This document shows, piece by piece, positions 37,493 to 46,820 of a stretch of DNA of 64,000 nucleotides. Position 1 is the first letter of the stretch. Each line of letters starts with the position of its first letter. This DNA is from Bacillus sp. SORGH_AS_0510 (GTDB lineage: Bacteria > Bacillota > Bacilli > Bacillales > Cytobacillaceae): NCBI RefSeq assembly GCF_030818775.1, contig NZ_JAUTAU010000001.1:1864001-1928000 (forward strand). The letters are read 5' to 3'. Both the position numbers and the translations under genes were made by a program. The notes beneath the pieces were generated by a model that was not told the DNA's origin, made no database searches, and saw only the letters and a program-made list of their open reading frames with translations.

Positions 37493-38747
37493 GACATTTT
37501 CTCAACAAGGTGGCATTAATTGTAATCCAGTGGAACGGTGGAATTTAAAAATACTAATGCTTTGCTGGGAGTATCCACCTAATATTGTGGGGGGGCTCTC
37601 ACGACATGTGGCCGGTTTATCTATGGAGTTAGCAATGTTAGGCCATGAAGTTCATGTATTAACCGCGGGTATGGATAAACTCTCAGCATATGAAAACATG
37701 AACGGAGTACATGTCCATCGTGTGCAGCCCATTAATAACCGGGACGAGCAATTTTTTAATTGGATTGCCGGTTTAAATCTAGCCATGGCCTTTAAGGCTG
37801 AGAGATTGGCAGAAGAAATTCCTTTTGATTTCATTCATGCGCATGATTGGCTCGTAGGGGCAGCTGCCATTACTTTAAATGAAACATTAAGTATACCATT
37901 AGTAACTACCATTCATGCTACAGAACATGGAAGGAATAATGGCATACATAATCAAATGCAACAGTTTGTTCATGAGAAGGAGCAGCAATTAATTGCAAAA
38001 TCAAATCATATTATTGTTTGTAGTGACTATATGAAAGATGATTTACTGTCTATTTTTAAAGCAAATGAAGCTCAGATTTCAGTTATTCCAAATGGGGTAG
38101 AACCTGTTAGACCAGCACCCCCCGCTAGGGTGACATTTCCTGAATTTCACAATAAAAAATATATATTTTCTCTAGGAAGAATTGTAAAAGAAAAGGGTTT
38201 TGAAACCCTTATAAAAGCAGCAGAGATTAGTAAAGTGGATGGACTGGACTATTTGTTTGTTGTTGCCGGAAAAGGACCTATGTTAGAAACCTATCGCCAG
38301 CAAATATCTGCTAAGAAACTAGAGTCACATATTAAATTTATTGGCTACATTTCTGATGAGCAAAGGAATTCTTTAATACAAGAAAGTGTCTTGGCCGTTA
38401 TTCCAAGCCTGTACGAGCCTTTTGGTATTGTTGCCTTGGAAACAATGGGATTCGGGAAACCAACGATCGTTTCAAATACTGGGGGTATGAAAGGGATAGT
38501 AAAACATCTCCAAACAGGTATACTAACAGCCCCAGGAGATGCCCGGCGTCTTTTAGAACAAATTGATTTTCTAATAAAGAATCCTAAGAAGGCACAAGAA
38601 ATAGGTGAAAAGGGAAGACAAATTGTATTGAGTTTATACAGTTGGAAACGAATTGCATCAGAAACAAACAGAGTAATGGAAGATTTGTTGTTGAATGTTC
38701 GTGTGGGGAAGAATGAGAAGGAAGAACAGAAAATAATTCGTAAATAA
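37485..38747 (+). CDS. GT4-family glycosyltransferase (glycogen-synthase-like)
   Basis: 420 aa. N-terminal WEYPPNIVGGLSRHVAGLS motif binds the donor nucleotide-sugar in GT4/GT5-like enzymes. In the C-terminal lobe, GRIVKEKGFETLIKAA and EPFGIVALE (the E-X7-E motif) are seen. It retains anomeric configuration by family. Middle gene of a three-gene cluster with DUF4912 upstream and an unknown protein 9 bp downstream. Resembles the position of yqgM in B. subtilis. Acceptor unknown. Confidence 0.85.
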   Translation: MNKTFSQQGGINCNPVERWNLKILMLCWEYPPNIVGGLSRHVAGLSMELAMLGHEVHVLTAGMDKLSAYENMNGVHVHRVQPINNRDEQFFNWIAGLNLAMAFKAERLAEEIPFDFIHAHDWLVGAAAITLNETLSIPLVTTIHATEHGRNNGIHNQMQQFVHEKEQQLIAKSNHIIVCSDYMKDDLLSIFKANEAQISVIPNGVEPVRPAPPARVTFPEFHNKKYIFSLGRIVKEKGFETLIKAAEISKVDGLDYLFVVAGKGPMLETYRQQISAKKLESHIKFIGYISDEQRNSLIQESVLAVIPSLYEPFGIVALETMGFGKPTIVSNTGGMKGIVKHLQTGILTAPGDARRLLEQIDFLIKNPKKAQEIGEKGRQIVLSLYSWKRIASETNRVMEDLLLNVRVGKNEKEEQKIIRK

Positions 38748-38756
38748 GGTGTAAAA

Positions 38757-39374
38757 ATGATGAATTTAATTGAAGACCAAAATAAGACTTCTAGCGGCAC
38801 CCAATCCTTTGAGACACTTCTATTTATTCCAGGGCTTTGGGTTAATGGGAAGTACCATTGGCTGCAAAATTGTACAGAAAAGGTCATTTATGATGAAGAA
38901 CTCACTATCAAAGTTAAACACATTCAAGTGCATTCAAAAATTCGTGTAACTCATATTTTTGTTAGTAATCACAGCAATAATGTGAAAGAAGTAAAAGTGC
39001 TGGCTATGCACCATTTCTCGAATGTAGGGAAGGATTATTTAACATTTGTTTCACCGATGGATAATCGAATCTTTCATCATGCCAATAAACATGTATATCT
39101 GGTAAATGGCCATTTTAAAGGCCTGGAATTGAAAGAATATACAGCTATGCCTCTTTGGAATACGTATACGGATCAAATTTGGAGTTCACTTCTCAAAGGA
39201 ACGTTAAAGTACCAGCCTATGGCGAAAGGTCCTGCTGCAAGTATTTTTACCATGAAAATGCTTCTACAACCCCATGAAACAGCAAGAATGCATACCTGGA
39301 CAATAACAGGTTCCAGTAAAAATGAGTTAATTGGAATGGAAGAAGTTCTTATTAAAAAAATAGGTAACATCTAA
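38757..39374 (+). CDS. Unrecognised protein of the glycosyltransferase cluster
   Basis: 205 aa, mostly alternating polar and hydrophobic residues, rich in His, Asn and aromatic residues; no signal peptide or membrane helix. The layout suggests a beta-sandwich such as those in carbohydrate-active enzymes (LFIPGLWVNGKYHWLQN, VTHIFVSNHSNNVKEVKVL), which is inference from appearance only. Spaced 9 bp after the glycosyltransferase gene, so likely co-transcribed. No family assigned. Confidence 0.6.
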   Translation: MMNLIEDQNKTSSGTQSFETLLFIPGLWVNGKYHWLQNCTEKVIYDEELTIKVKHIQVHSKIRVTHIFVSNHSNNVKEVKVLAMHHFSNVGKDYLTFVSPMDNRIFHHANKHVYLVNGHFKGLELKEYTAMPLWNTYTDQIWSSLLKGTLKYQPMAKGPAASIFTMKMLLQPHETARMHTWTITGSSKNELIGMEEVLIKKIGNI

Positions 39375-39478
39375 TGTTGTTTTTCTTTTAAAAAACAGAC
39401 TAGCATTTCCTTTTGAAAAATGATATTATAGAAAAGTCGTATGAACGAACTAGCTTAATCGTTTGGAGGGAAATAAAC

Positions 39479-39628
39479 ATGCGTGTAAATATTACGTTAG
39501 CTTGCACTGAGTGTGGAGACCGTAACTATATTTCAACAAAAAATAAACGTAACAACCCAGACCGTCTTGAGCTTAAGAAATATTGCCCAAGAGAAAAGCG
39601 TACAACAGCACACCGTGAAACAAAATAA
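39479..39628 (+). CDS. rpmG: 50S ribosomal protein L33
   Basis: 49 aa from ATG 39479 after TTTGGAGGG. Has CTEC (C9, C12) and KKYCPREK (C36), ending HRETK. The zinc-binding form has a second CxxC; here the fourth position (39) is Glu, so this is an intermediate form between the C+ and C- classes. Located before yqgN as the rpmGA gene is in B. subtilis. Confidence 0.95.
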   Translation: MRVNITLACTECGDRNYISTKNKRNNPDRLELKKYCPREKRTTAHRETK

Positions 39629-39655
39629 GCAGTAGGGCTTCCTGCTGCTTTTTTT
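39628..39655 (+). terminator. Terminator after rpmG
   Basis: AGCAGTAGG / CCTGCTGCT imperfect hairpin plus T7. Confidence 0.8.
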
Positions 39656-39670
39656 GTTGCATAAAATTAG

Positions 39671-39739
39671 GTTATGTTAAAGAACAGTGTTGAATTATAC
39701 AGCCTGGAGAGGAAAGCAACAGGCAATTTTAAGAAAGCC
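39671..39739 (+). repeat. Internally deleted family A repeat, copy 3
   Basis: GTTATGTTAAAGAACAGTGTTGAATTATACA matches the left end of copies 1 and 2 (shown in part); it is fused directly to GCCTGGAGAGGAAAGCAACAGGCAATTTTAA from the right end. The GC-rich middle is gone. An open frame running across it into yqgN is not a real start. Confidence 0.78.
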
Positions 39740-39766
39740 AGAAATAATGTAAGGAGGTTCAAAGAG

Positions 39767-40333
39767 ATGCATGATAAACAATCATTACGAAAAAGAATTA
39801 AAGTTTCTCTCTCCGAACTAACAATCCCCCTTTATGAAGACTATTCCTATAAGATTGCCAACCAGTTGTTTGAAGACGATGATTGGAAGGTTGCAAAGAT
39901 CATTGGCATTACGATCTCGAAGCGGCCTGAAGTAGATACATATCAGATTATCCGTAAGGCCTGGGAACTAGGAAAACAAGTGGTTGTACCTAAGTGTTAC
40001 CCCGAAGAAAAAAAGCTTGTGTTCAGAACATTGAAGGAATTCTCTCAGCTGGAGTCTGTGTTTTATGGTCTACTTGAACCAATAGAAGAACGAACAGATA
40101 AGGTTGAAGCAAATGAGATTGACTTATTAATTGTACCGGGGCTTGCCTATACAAGAGAAGGATACCGTGTGGGCTTTGGCGGGGGATATTACGATCGGTT
40201 TTTGACCAACTATTATGGGAAGACGCTATCACTTGCCTTTAATAATCAAATCGTTGAACAATTTGATATGGAAAGGCACGATCTACCCGTTTCTAAAATT
40301 ATTACAAATCATGAGGTTATACATATCATATGA
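39767..40333 (+). CDS. yqgN: 5-formyltetrahydrofolate cyclo-ligase
   Basis: Converts 5-formyl-THF to 5,10-methenyl-THF with ATP. 188 aa from ATG 39767 behind AAGGAGG. Basic N-terminal KQSLRKRIK (phosphate-binding), LLIVPGLAYTREGYRVGFGGGYYDRFL as the family signature in the C-terminal half. Overlaps the DUF92 gene by 4 bp. Confidence 0.93.
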   Translation: MHDKQSLRKRIKVSLSELTIPLYEDYSYKIANQLFEDDDWKVAKIIGITISKRPEVDTYQIIRKAWELGKQVVVPKCYPEEKKLVFRTLKEFSQLESVFYGLLEPIEERTDKVEANEIDLLIVPGLAYTREGYRVGFGGGYYDRFLTNYYGKTLSLAFNNQIVEQFDMERHDLPVSKIITNHEVIHII

Positions 40334-41118
40334 ACGAAGGGTTCGTTGTTTTTATAGGTGTTTTAATAACAGGGTTAGCGGGGTATATTTTTAAATCCTT
40401 GACTGTGACAGGCGCGATTGCAGCGATTATTACTGGGTTAACAGTTTATCTTGGATTTGGAATAAGAGGACTAATCCTTCTGGGTGTCTTTTTTACATCT
40501 TCAAGTCTATGGTCCAAATACAAAAGTGCTGCTAAAAGAGTAATTGAAGAGAAGTTAGCCAAAGGTGCGACAAGGGATTGGCGGCAAGTATTTGCCAATG
40601 GAGGGGCTGCAGCATTTTTTAGTGTTATATATTATTTCCATGAAGATATTATCTATTTAATCGGGTTTGTTGTTTGTTTGGCCAGCGCAAATTCAGACAC
40701 ATGGGCATCCGAAATTGGCAGCCTAAGTCGTAAGCAGCCCATTTACATACGAACTTTTAAGCGAATCGAAAAGGGCACTTCAGGTGCAGTTAGCCTGTTG
40801 GGAAGCACAGCGGCACTTGCTGGCTCGCTTCTCATAGCAATCTTTAGTTATTGGTTATTTCAATTGAGTTTCGTTTTAGTTCTTCTTATTTTTTTATGTG
40901 GCTATTTAGGGAATGTCATTGATACCCTAGTAGGAGCTTTTTATCAGCAGGTAAATAAATGCATAGAATGTGGATTAGAAACCGAGAAAAAAGAACATTG
41001 CAACAAACAAACAATTAGAATAAAGGGTTCTACAATAGTAGATAATGATATGGTGAATTTCCTTTCAGGAGTCGTAGCAGCCGTTATAGCAATGGTTGTC
41101 GTTCAATTAACAAGGTAA
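40330..41118 (+). CDS. DUF92 family membrane protein
   Basis: 262 aa, five to six membrane helices. DUF92 signatures: FANGGAAAFFSV, ASANSDTWASEIG, and GTSGAVSLLGSTAALAGS. Related to the plant phytyl-phosphate kinase VTE6, so a prenyl or alkyl phosphate substrate is imaginable but unproven here. A short cytosolic insert with cysteines (CIECGLETEKKEHC) lies near residue 210. Starts within the yqgN stop (ATGA). Confidence 0.85.
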   Translation: MNEGFVVFIGVLITGLAGYIFKSLTVTGAIAAIITGLTVYLGFGIRGLILLGVFFTSSSLWSKYKSAAKRVIEEKLAKGATRDWRQVFANGGAAAFFSVIYYFHEDIIYLIGFVVCLASANSDTWASEIGSLSRKQPIYIRTFKRIEKGTSGAVSLLGSTAALAGSLLIAIFSYWLFQLSFVLVLLIFLCGYLGNVIDTLVGAFYQQVNKCIECGLETEKKEHCNKQTIRIKGSTIVDNDMVNFLSGVVAAVIAMVVVQLTR

Positions 41119-41189
41119 ATTATTAACGCAATGTACGTACACAATATTGATACATAGATAACGGTTACATTAAAAAATTATTGTAATGA

Positions 41190-42239
<1,050 letters not shown>

Positions 42240-42249
42240 GAAACAAATG

Positions 42250-42282
42250 AGAGGCTGCTCTAAGAGTTGAGCCTCTTTTTTT
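42250..42282 (+). terminator. Terminator after ldh
   Basis: GAGGCT / AGCCTC hairpin with an inner CTCT/AGAG pairing and T7. Confidence 0.82.
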
Positions 42283-42341
42283 ATTGGTTTCTTGGATAAG
42301 AACCATTTATTCATCACAAAATATCATTAGGAGGGATGAAA

Positions 42342-42536
42342 ATGTCTCGTATGTTAACATCCATATTGATGATTGGCTCTATAGGCTACTTTGCCTACCG
42401 CTACAGATATCGATTAGTCAATGTTTTGCTTGGTTCTAGTTGGCTCCGCCGATTAGCGGTTGGTTCCATTATGAGCTTTCCAGGTGTAAAAAATAAAATG
42501 ATGCAGTCGGTATTTGGAGGACCATCTGAACGGTGA
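42342..42536 (+). CDS. Small membrane-associated protein, unknown
   Basis: 64 aa from ATG 42342, 7 bp after AGGAGGG; ATG 42336 abuts that site. One hydrophobic stretch (LTSILMIGSIGYFAYRYR), then a basic, amphipathic region. Lies between ldh and gluP where B. subtilis has the small yqgO; homology cannot be judged from memory. The ribosome site and downstream terminator support a real gene. Confidence 0.68.
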   Translation: MSRMLTSILMIGSIGYFAYRYRYRLVNVLLGSSWLRRLAVGSIMSFPGVKNKMMQSVFGGPSER

Positions 42537-42560
42537 AAGCCACAGATGGTCTTTTTTTTT
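42521..42560 (+). terminator. Terminator overlapping the end of the small gene
   Basis: ACCATCTG / CAGATGGT arms around the stop codon, then T10. Confidence 0.88.
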
Positions 42561-42592
42561 GATGATAAGAATGTATTAAATTCGAATTTGAG

Positions 42593-42791
42593 AATTGTCC
42601 AGCTCCAGCGCCTAGCCAGTTTTCATCCTGATTATTCTTCCTTGAGTAACGTGTAACAATCATGGCTTGATAAAGCGATGATTGTTATAGCTCGGGTCAA
42701 ATAACCTTCGGCAAGTAAAGTCAAAGAGCGACTTTTCTTGCCGAAGAACATTTGCCTGCCGGGGCTGACCAAGGCGCTTCCGCTTTTCTTT
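42593..42791 (+). repeat. Interspersed GC-rich repeat, family B
   Basis: Starts AATTGTCCAGCTCCAGCGCCTAG and ends GGCTGACCAAGGCGCTTCCGCTTTT (shown in part), the ends being roughly complementary (GCGCCT against AGGCGC). The middle holds a strong hairpin CTTCGGCAAG / CTTGCCGAAG at about 42707-42746. This end pattern is familiar from intergenic repeats in Bacillus genomes. It fills the gap before gluP; no gene lies inside. Confidence 0.75.
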
Positions 42792-42912
42792 GTAAATATT
42801 TGTACATTTGTTTGGTTAGGCCGGCTAAAACCTTTCGTTTATAATGAAATGAGGATATATGAATAAAAATAAAATAACAGTTGCTTATTCTATATAGAAA
42901 GTAGGGGAGAAG

Positions 42913-44463
42913 TTGAATTATAGAGAGGATTATGTATTTTGGAGGTTGGCTTTCTATTTTATTTCGGAACAAGGCTATAGAATTGTCCAATTATTTGATA
43001 ATCAGAAAGAGATTTGGTTAGAAAAATTAGAAAATAAGAAGGCGCCTATTATTCGATTACTACGCCAAGATTTTGATTGGAGTAACTCCATCCAAAAAGA
43101 CATTGAGTTTTGTGCAGCTAATGGCGAGAGAGTACGTAGGCAGGTGCGGCGTGGAGACCTTGATTTGTTGAACATTTATGTAAGTCAATTCCCGCCTGTA
43201 GATGAATTCGAATACCGCTTGGCAAAGCCCTTTTTATATCCAGATGGAAAGAAAACTAAAGTAACTTCACTATTGTTAACAAGCGATCAATATAAGGAAG
43301 GCTTTTTGCTTCTTTCTGATTGGGTGAGCAAGGACGTTTCCTTTCCTATCGATGATCAATATTCTGAAGAGGATGCATCTATTTTAAAGAAAACGGCACT
43401 CGAGTTTGCAATAAAACAGGCAAAATCCGAGAGAGCTATTTTTACAAGTGGTAAACCATTTTTCACCTATGTATTTATGGTAATTCAGCTTGCTGTTTTT
43501 TTATGGCTAGAGACACATGGTGGAAGCACAAATTTGACCACGCTTATTAAGTATGGGGCAAAATTTAATCCATACATCTACGATGGTGAATGGTGGCGTT
43601 TCTTAACTCCAATTTTTCTTCATAGTGGATTTACCCATTTAGCAATGAACACACTATCATTATATTTTTTAGGTACTGCAGTTGAAAGAATGTATGGAAA
43701 CACCCGTTTTTTATTTCTTTATTTGTTTTCGGGAATAACGGGTTTTATAGCTAGCTATTTATTTATAGATAACGTTTCAGTAGGAGCAAGTGGAGCTATA
43801 GCGGGGTGCTTTGGCGCCTTACTTTATTTTGGAATCATTTATCCAAAGTTATTTGCAAGAACTCTTGGGCCTTTTATTATTGCTATCTTTGCAGTAAACA
43901 TTTTGTTTGGTTTTTCAAAAAGTGGCATTGATAACGCGGGACACATAGGTGGGCTAATAGGGGGATTCCTGGCAGCTGGAATAGTCCATTTTCCTAAGAA
44001 AAAAATTCCATTGTTTCAAGGCTTTTTCTTACTTATTACCGTTGTGGTCATCCTGTTTTCTTTATTCTATGGGTTTAAAGACTCGAAAATAGCAAAAGAT
44101 GAGCATTCCAATATTATATTAGCTCAAGAATATGTTAAGCAGGAGAATTACAAGAAGGCATATGAACTTCTCAAGGGTATAGAGAATCCTTCCCCTCAAA
44201 TCTACTTCTTGTTATCTTTTACGGAAATTAAGCAAAACATGTTACCGGAGGCTAAAAATCATTTGATTAAGGTTCTTCAACTAGAACCTGACCTTCCTGA
44301 GGCGAATTATAACCTTGCACTCATATATTTAGAGGAAAATGATTTAAACCAAGGAAAGAAATATGCAGAAATAGCAGCAGAACTAAGTCCGGATAAAAAA
44401 GAATATACAGACTTAGTTCAAGAGATCAATCGTCTTATTCAATCATCTGACGTAGGAGAATAG
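42913..44463 (+). CDS. gluP: Rhomboid intramembrane serine protease GluP (YqgP)
   Basis: 516 aa, TTG start at 42913 after GGGGAG. A soluble N-terminal domain (~170 residues), then about seven membrane helices carrying the rhomboid residues: catalytic Ser in VGASGAIAGCFG and catalytic His in DNAGHIGGLIGG. A C-terminal tetratricopeptide region (from ~395) likely binds partners. It tails into the next gene on the other strand by 29 bp. Confidence 0.93.
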   Translation: MNYREDYVFWRLAFYFISEQGYRIVQLFDNQKEIWLEKLENKKAPIIRLLRQDFDWSNSIQKDIEFCAANGERVRRQVRRGDLDLLNIYVSQFPPVDEFEYRLAKPFLYPDGKKTKVTSLLLTSDQYKEGFLLLSDWVSKDVSFPIDDQYSEEDASILKKTALEFAIKQAKSERAIFTSGKPFFTYVFMVIQLAVFLWLETHGGSTNLTTLIKYGAKFNPYIYDGEWWRFLTPIFLHSGFTHLAMNTLSLYFLGTAVERMYGNTRFLFLYLFSGITGFIASYLFIDNVSVGASGAIAGCFGALLYFGIIYPKLFARTLGPFIIAIFAVNILFGFSKSGIDNAGHIGGLIGGFLAAGIVHFPKKKIPLFQGFFLLITVVVILFSLFYGFKDSKIAKDEHSNIILAQEYVKQENYKKAYELLKGIENPSPQIYFLLSFTEIKQNMLPEAKNHLIKVLQLEPDLPEANYNLALIYLEENDLNQGKKYAEIAAELSPDKKEYTDLVQEINRLIQSSDVGE

Positions 44464-45289
44464 GCTCGCCATTTATGGTTTCAGTCAAAACCAATAAATG
44501 AGACTTATTTTTCGCTAATAATATCAGCGGAAGGGTACTTCCAATTGGGTTTACAGTGGAACCATCTGTTTTTTTAATGCCTAGAAAGTAATTTTTATAT
44601 AGACCTTCCCATAATTGACCAACTATTTGATCTGAATCTCTTTTTGAGAATCCAGGAATACCGGTCTTAGCCCTTTCACTAAAGAGAGTTAAAGGGAATG
44701 ATTGATAATCATTTAAATGAATAGAGTAGCGCCGAATTCCTTTATTCCAACTATACTGCAGCATGCGTTCAGTTTGTTCATCTAGCTTTTGTTTCCATTG
44801 AGTCTGTTCTTTTGTCCGGAGGCTTCGGAATGTGATCATGGTGTTATTCCCTCTGGTTATGGAGTATAGATAATCATTAGATAATGCTTGAGCACTTGTA
44901 ATTTTATTTCCATTCTCGTGGATCTCGCCTTGATGAAAGGTAACAGCTTGCAGAAATGAGGGCTCTTTTAATGGTATGCGTTTCTCCTGTAAGAGTCTTG
45001 CTGTATTTTGTTTCCAATCACCGAGCTCTCCAATAAGCCTCCCATTTGAAAATAATAAGCCTGCATCCTGTCGTAAATAGGCTTTTCGGTCAAGGGTGGA
45101 ATCAATCTTCCATAATAAAGTTCTCGGGTCGACGGGAGTAAGTGAAGTATCGTCAGATTTAAAAGTCACATTTGGAGCAATAGGGAAAAAGGTAATGCTT
45201 TCTTGTGCTTTTGGTTCCTTTATTTGGAAGTAAATAATAAATGTGATCCCTAAAATCAAAAGTCCAACCATGAAATAAAATTTTTTCAC
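44435..45289 (-). CDS. Exported or membrane-anchored protein, unknown
   Basis: 284 aa from ATG 45289, preceded by AAGGTG. A single N-terminal hydrophobic anchor (FYFMVGLLILGITFIIYF), then a soluble ~260-residue outside domain with no cysteines in conserved pairs. It converges on gluP with a 29-bp overlap, so no separate terminator is seen. No recognised family. Confidence 0.72.
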   Translation of the reverse strand: MKKFYFMVGLLILGITFIIYFQIKEPKAQESITFFPIAPNVTFKSDDTSLTPVDPRTLLWKIDSTLDRKAYLRQDAGLLFSNGRLIGELGDWKQNTARLLQEKRIPLKEPSFLQAVTFHQGEIHENGNKITSAQALSNDYLYSITRGNNTMITFRSLRTKEQTQWKQKLDEQTERMLQYSWNKGIRRYSIHLNDYQSFPLTLFSERAKTGIPGFSKRDSDQIVGQLWEGLYKNYFLGIKKTDGSTVNPIGSTLPLILLAKNKSHLLVLTETINGEPILLRQMIE

Positions 45290-45510
45290 CTTGTTTTCTT
45301 CCTTCCATCATTATAATTGCACTATGTTTGTCCTGTTACTGTTATATGGCTATCTTCTGGTAGAAATGCCAATTAATATGGACTTGTTTTCAATAGGGAA
45401 GGAATTTTAAATAATATGTGTATTATTGCCTTGAGGAGATATTTTCCTTGGGTTATACTTTTTGTTGTGAAACTAATTGTTCTCTCCATAATAAATTTAA
45501 GGGGATCAAG

Positions 45511-45714
45511 ATGAAGAATATTTATGAAATTCAGCAATTCTTAAAACAATTCGGTACATTTATTTATGTTGGGGATAGAGTAGCTGATCTTGAACTTATG
45601 GAGTCGGAATTGAAGGAACTCTATCAAGCACAGTTCATTGAACCAAGAGACTATCAAACAGCATTGTTAATTTTAAGACACGAAATTCAATTACAAAAAG
45701 AAAAATCTAAATAA
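45511..45714 (+). CDS. yqgQ: DUF910 protein (YqgQ)
   Basis: 67 aa from ATG 45511 behind AAGGGGATC; the longer upstream frame lacks a ribosome site. Small helical protein with YEIQQFLKQFG and YQTALLILRHE, matching YqgQ, a three-helix protein suggested to bind nucleic acid. Followed 16 bp later by glcK. Confidence 0.88.
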   Translation: MKNIYEIQQFLKQFGTFIYVGDRVADLELMESELKELYQAQFIEPRDYQTALLILRHEIQLQKEKSK

Positions 45715-45730
45715 GACAGGTGAATATAAA

Positions 45731-46705
45731 TTGTCAGAAAAATGGTTTGTAGGCGTTGATTTAGGAGGAACCACCACTAAAATCGCATTTATTACGATGG
45801 ATGGTGAAATTGTTGAAAAATGGGAAGTACCAACTGATAATTCAAATGAAGGACAAAATATTACTTCTAATATAGCAAAAGCAATCAATGAGAAATTATC
45901 TGAACTTGGGCAGAAAAAAGAGCAGTTAATAGGAGTAGGAATGGGTGCACCAGGCCCTGTAGACTACGAAGACGGAATTGTATTGAATGTGGTGAACTTA
46001 GGCTGGAAGGATAACTATCCTTTAAAAGAAAGTCTAGAATCGTCAACCATGCTGCCAGCAGCAATTGAGAATGATGCCAATTGTGCGGCTTTGGGTGAAA
46101 TGTGGAAAGGGGCAGGAAATGGAGCGAAGGACCTTGTTTGCATCACGCTAGGGACAGGCGTTGGCGGTGGTGTGATAGCAAATGGGAATATCGTTCAGGG
46201 GGTTAACGGCGCAGCAGGAGAAATTGGCCATATAACAGCTGTTCCATACGATGGCGCACCATGTAATTGCGGTAAGACTGGGTGTCTGGAAACAGTGGCA
46301 TCAGCAACAGGAATCGTTCGAATAGCGATGGAAGAGTTAACTAAAGGCCAATCAACTGGTGAACTGAATAAAATTCTTAGAAGCAATGGGAAGATTACGG
46401 CTAAAGACGTATTCGATACGGCTAAAAATGGCGATACATTAGCTCTTCAAGTTTTAGATGTGGTCTGCTTCCATTTAGGTTTTGCTGCAGCAAATATTGC
46501 TAACACACTGAATCCTAATATGATCGTCCTTGGCGGTGGTGTGTCTAAAGCAGGAAGTATCTTGTTAGACAAGGTAAAAGAATACTTTGCTAAGTATGCT
46601 TTTTCAGCGGTAAGAGATTCTACAGTCCTGTCCTTAGCTACGCTTGGAAACGATGCTGGGGTCCTTGGGGCAGCTTGGCTAATAAAGAATAAAATAAATA
46701 AATAA
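45731..46705 (+). CDS. glcK: Glucokinase (ROK family)
   Basis: ATP-dependent phosphorylation of glucose. 324 aa, TTG start at 45731. The N-terminal phosphate motif GVDLGGTTTKIAF, active-site ENDANCAALGE, GTGVGGGVI, and the ROK zinc motif CNCGKTGCLE appear in order. Likely one transcript with yqgQ. Confidence 0.95.
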   Translation: MSEKWFVGVDLGGTTTKIAFITMDGEIVEKWEVPTDNSNEGQNITSNIAKAINEKLSELGQKKEQLIGVGMGAPGPVDYEDGIVLNVVNLGWKDNYPLKESLESSTMLPAAIENDANCAALGEMWKGAGNGAKDLVCITLGTGVGGGVIANGNIVQGVNGAAGEIGHITAVPYDGAPCNCGKTGCLETVASATGIVRIAMEELTKGQSTGELNKILRSNGKITAKDVFDTAKNGDTLALQVLDVVCFHLGFAAANIANTLNPNMIVLGGGVSKAGSILLDKVKEYFAKYAFSAVRDSTVLSLATLGNDAGVLGAAWLIKNKINK

Positions 46706-46720
46706 GGAAAGATATGATAT

Positions 46721-46747
46721 GAAGCCTGCTAATTTGCAGGTTTTTTC
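46721..46747 (+). terminator. Terminator after glcK
   Basis: AAGCCTGC / GCAGGTTTTTT hairpin. Confidence 0.8.
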
Positions 46748-46820
46748 TTTTGGCTAATTTCTTTCATTCATTACTTCCTGAAGTCAAACATAATTATTTA
46801 TGATGGAAGGAGGGGTAAGG

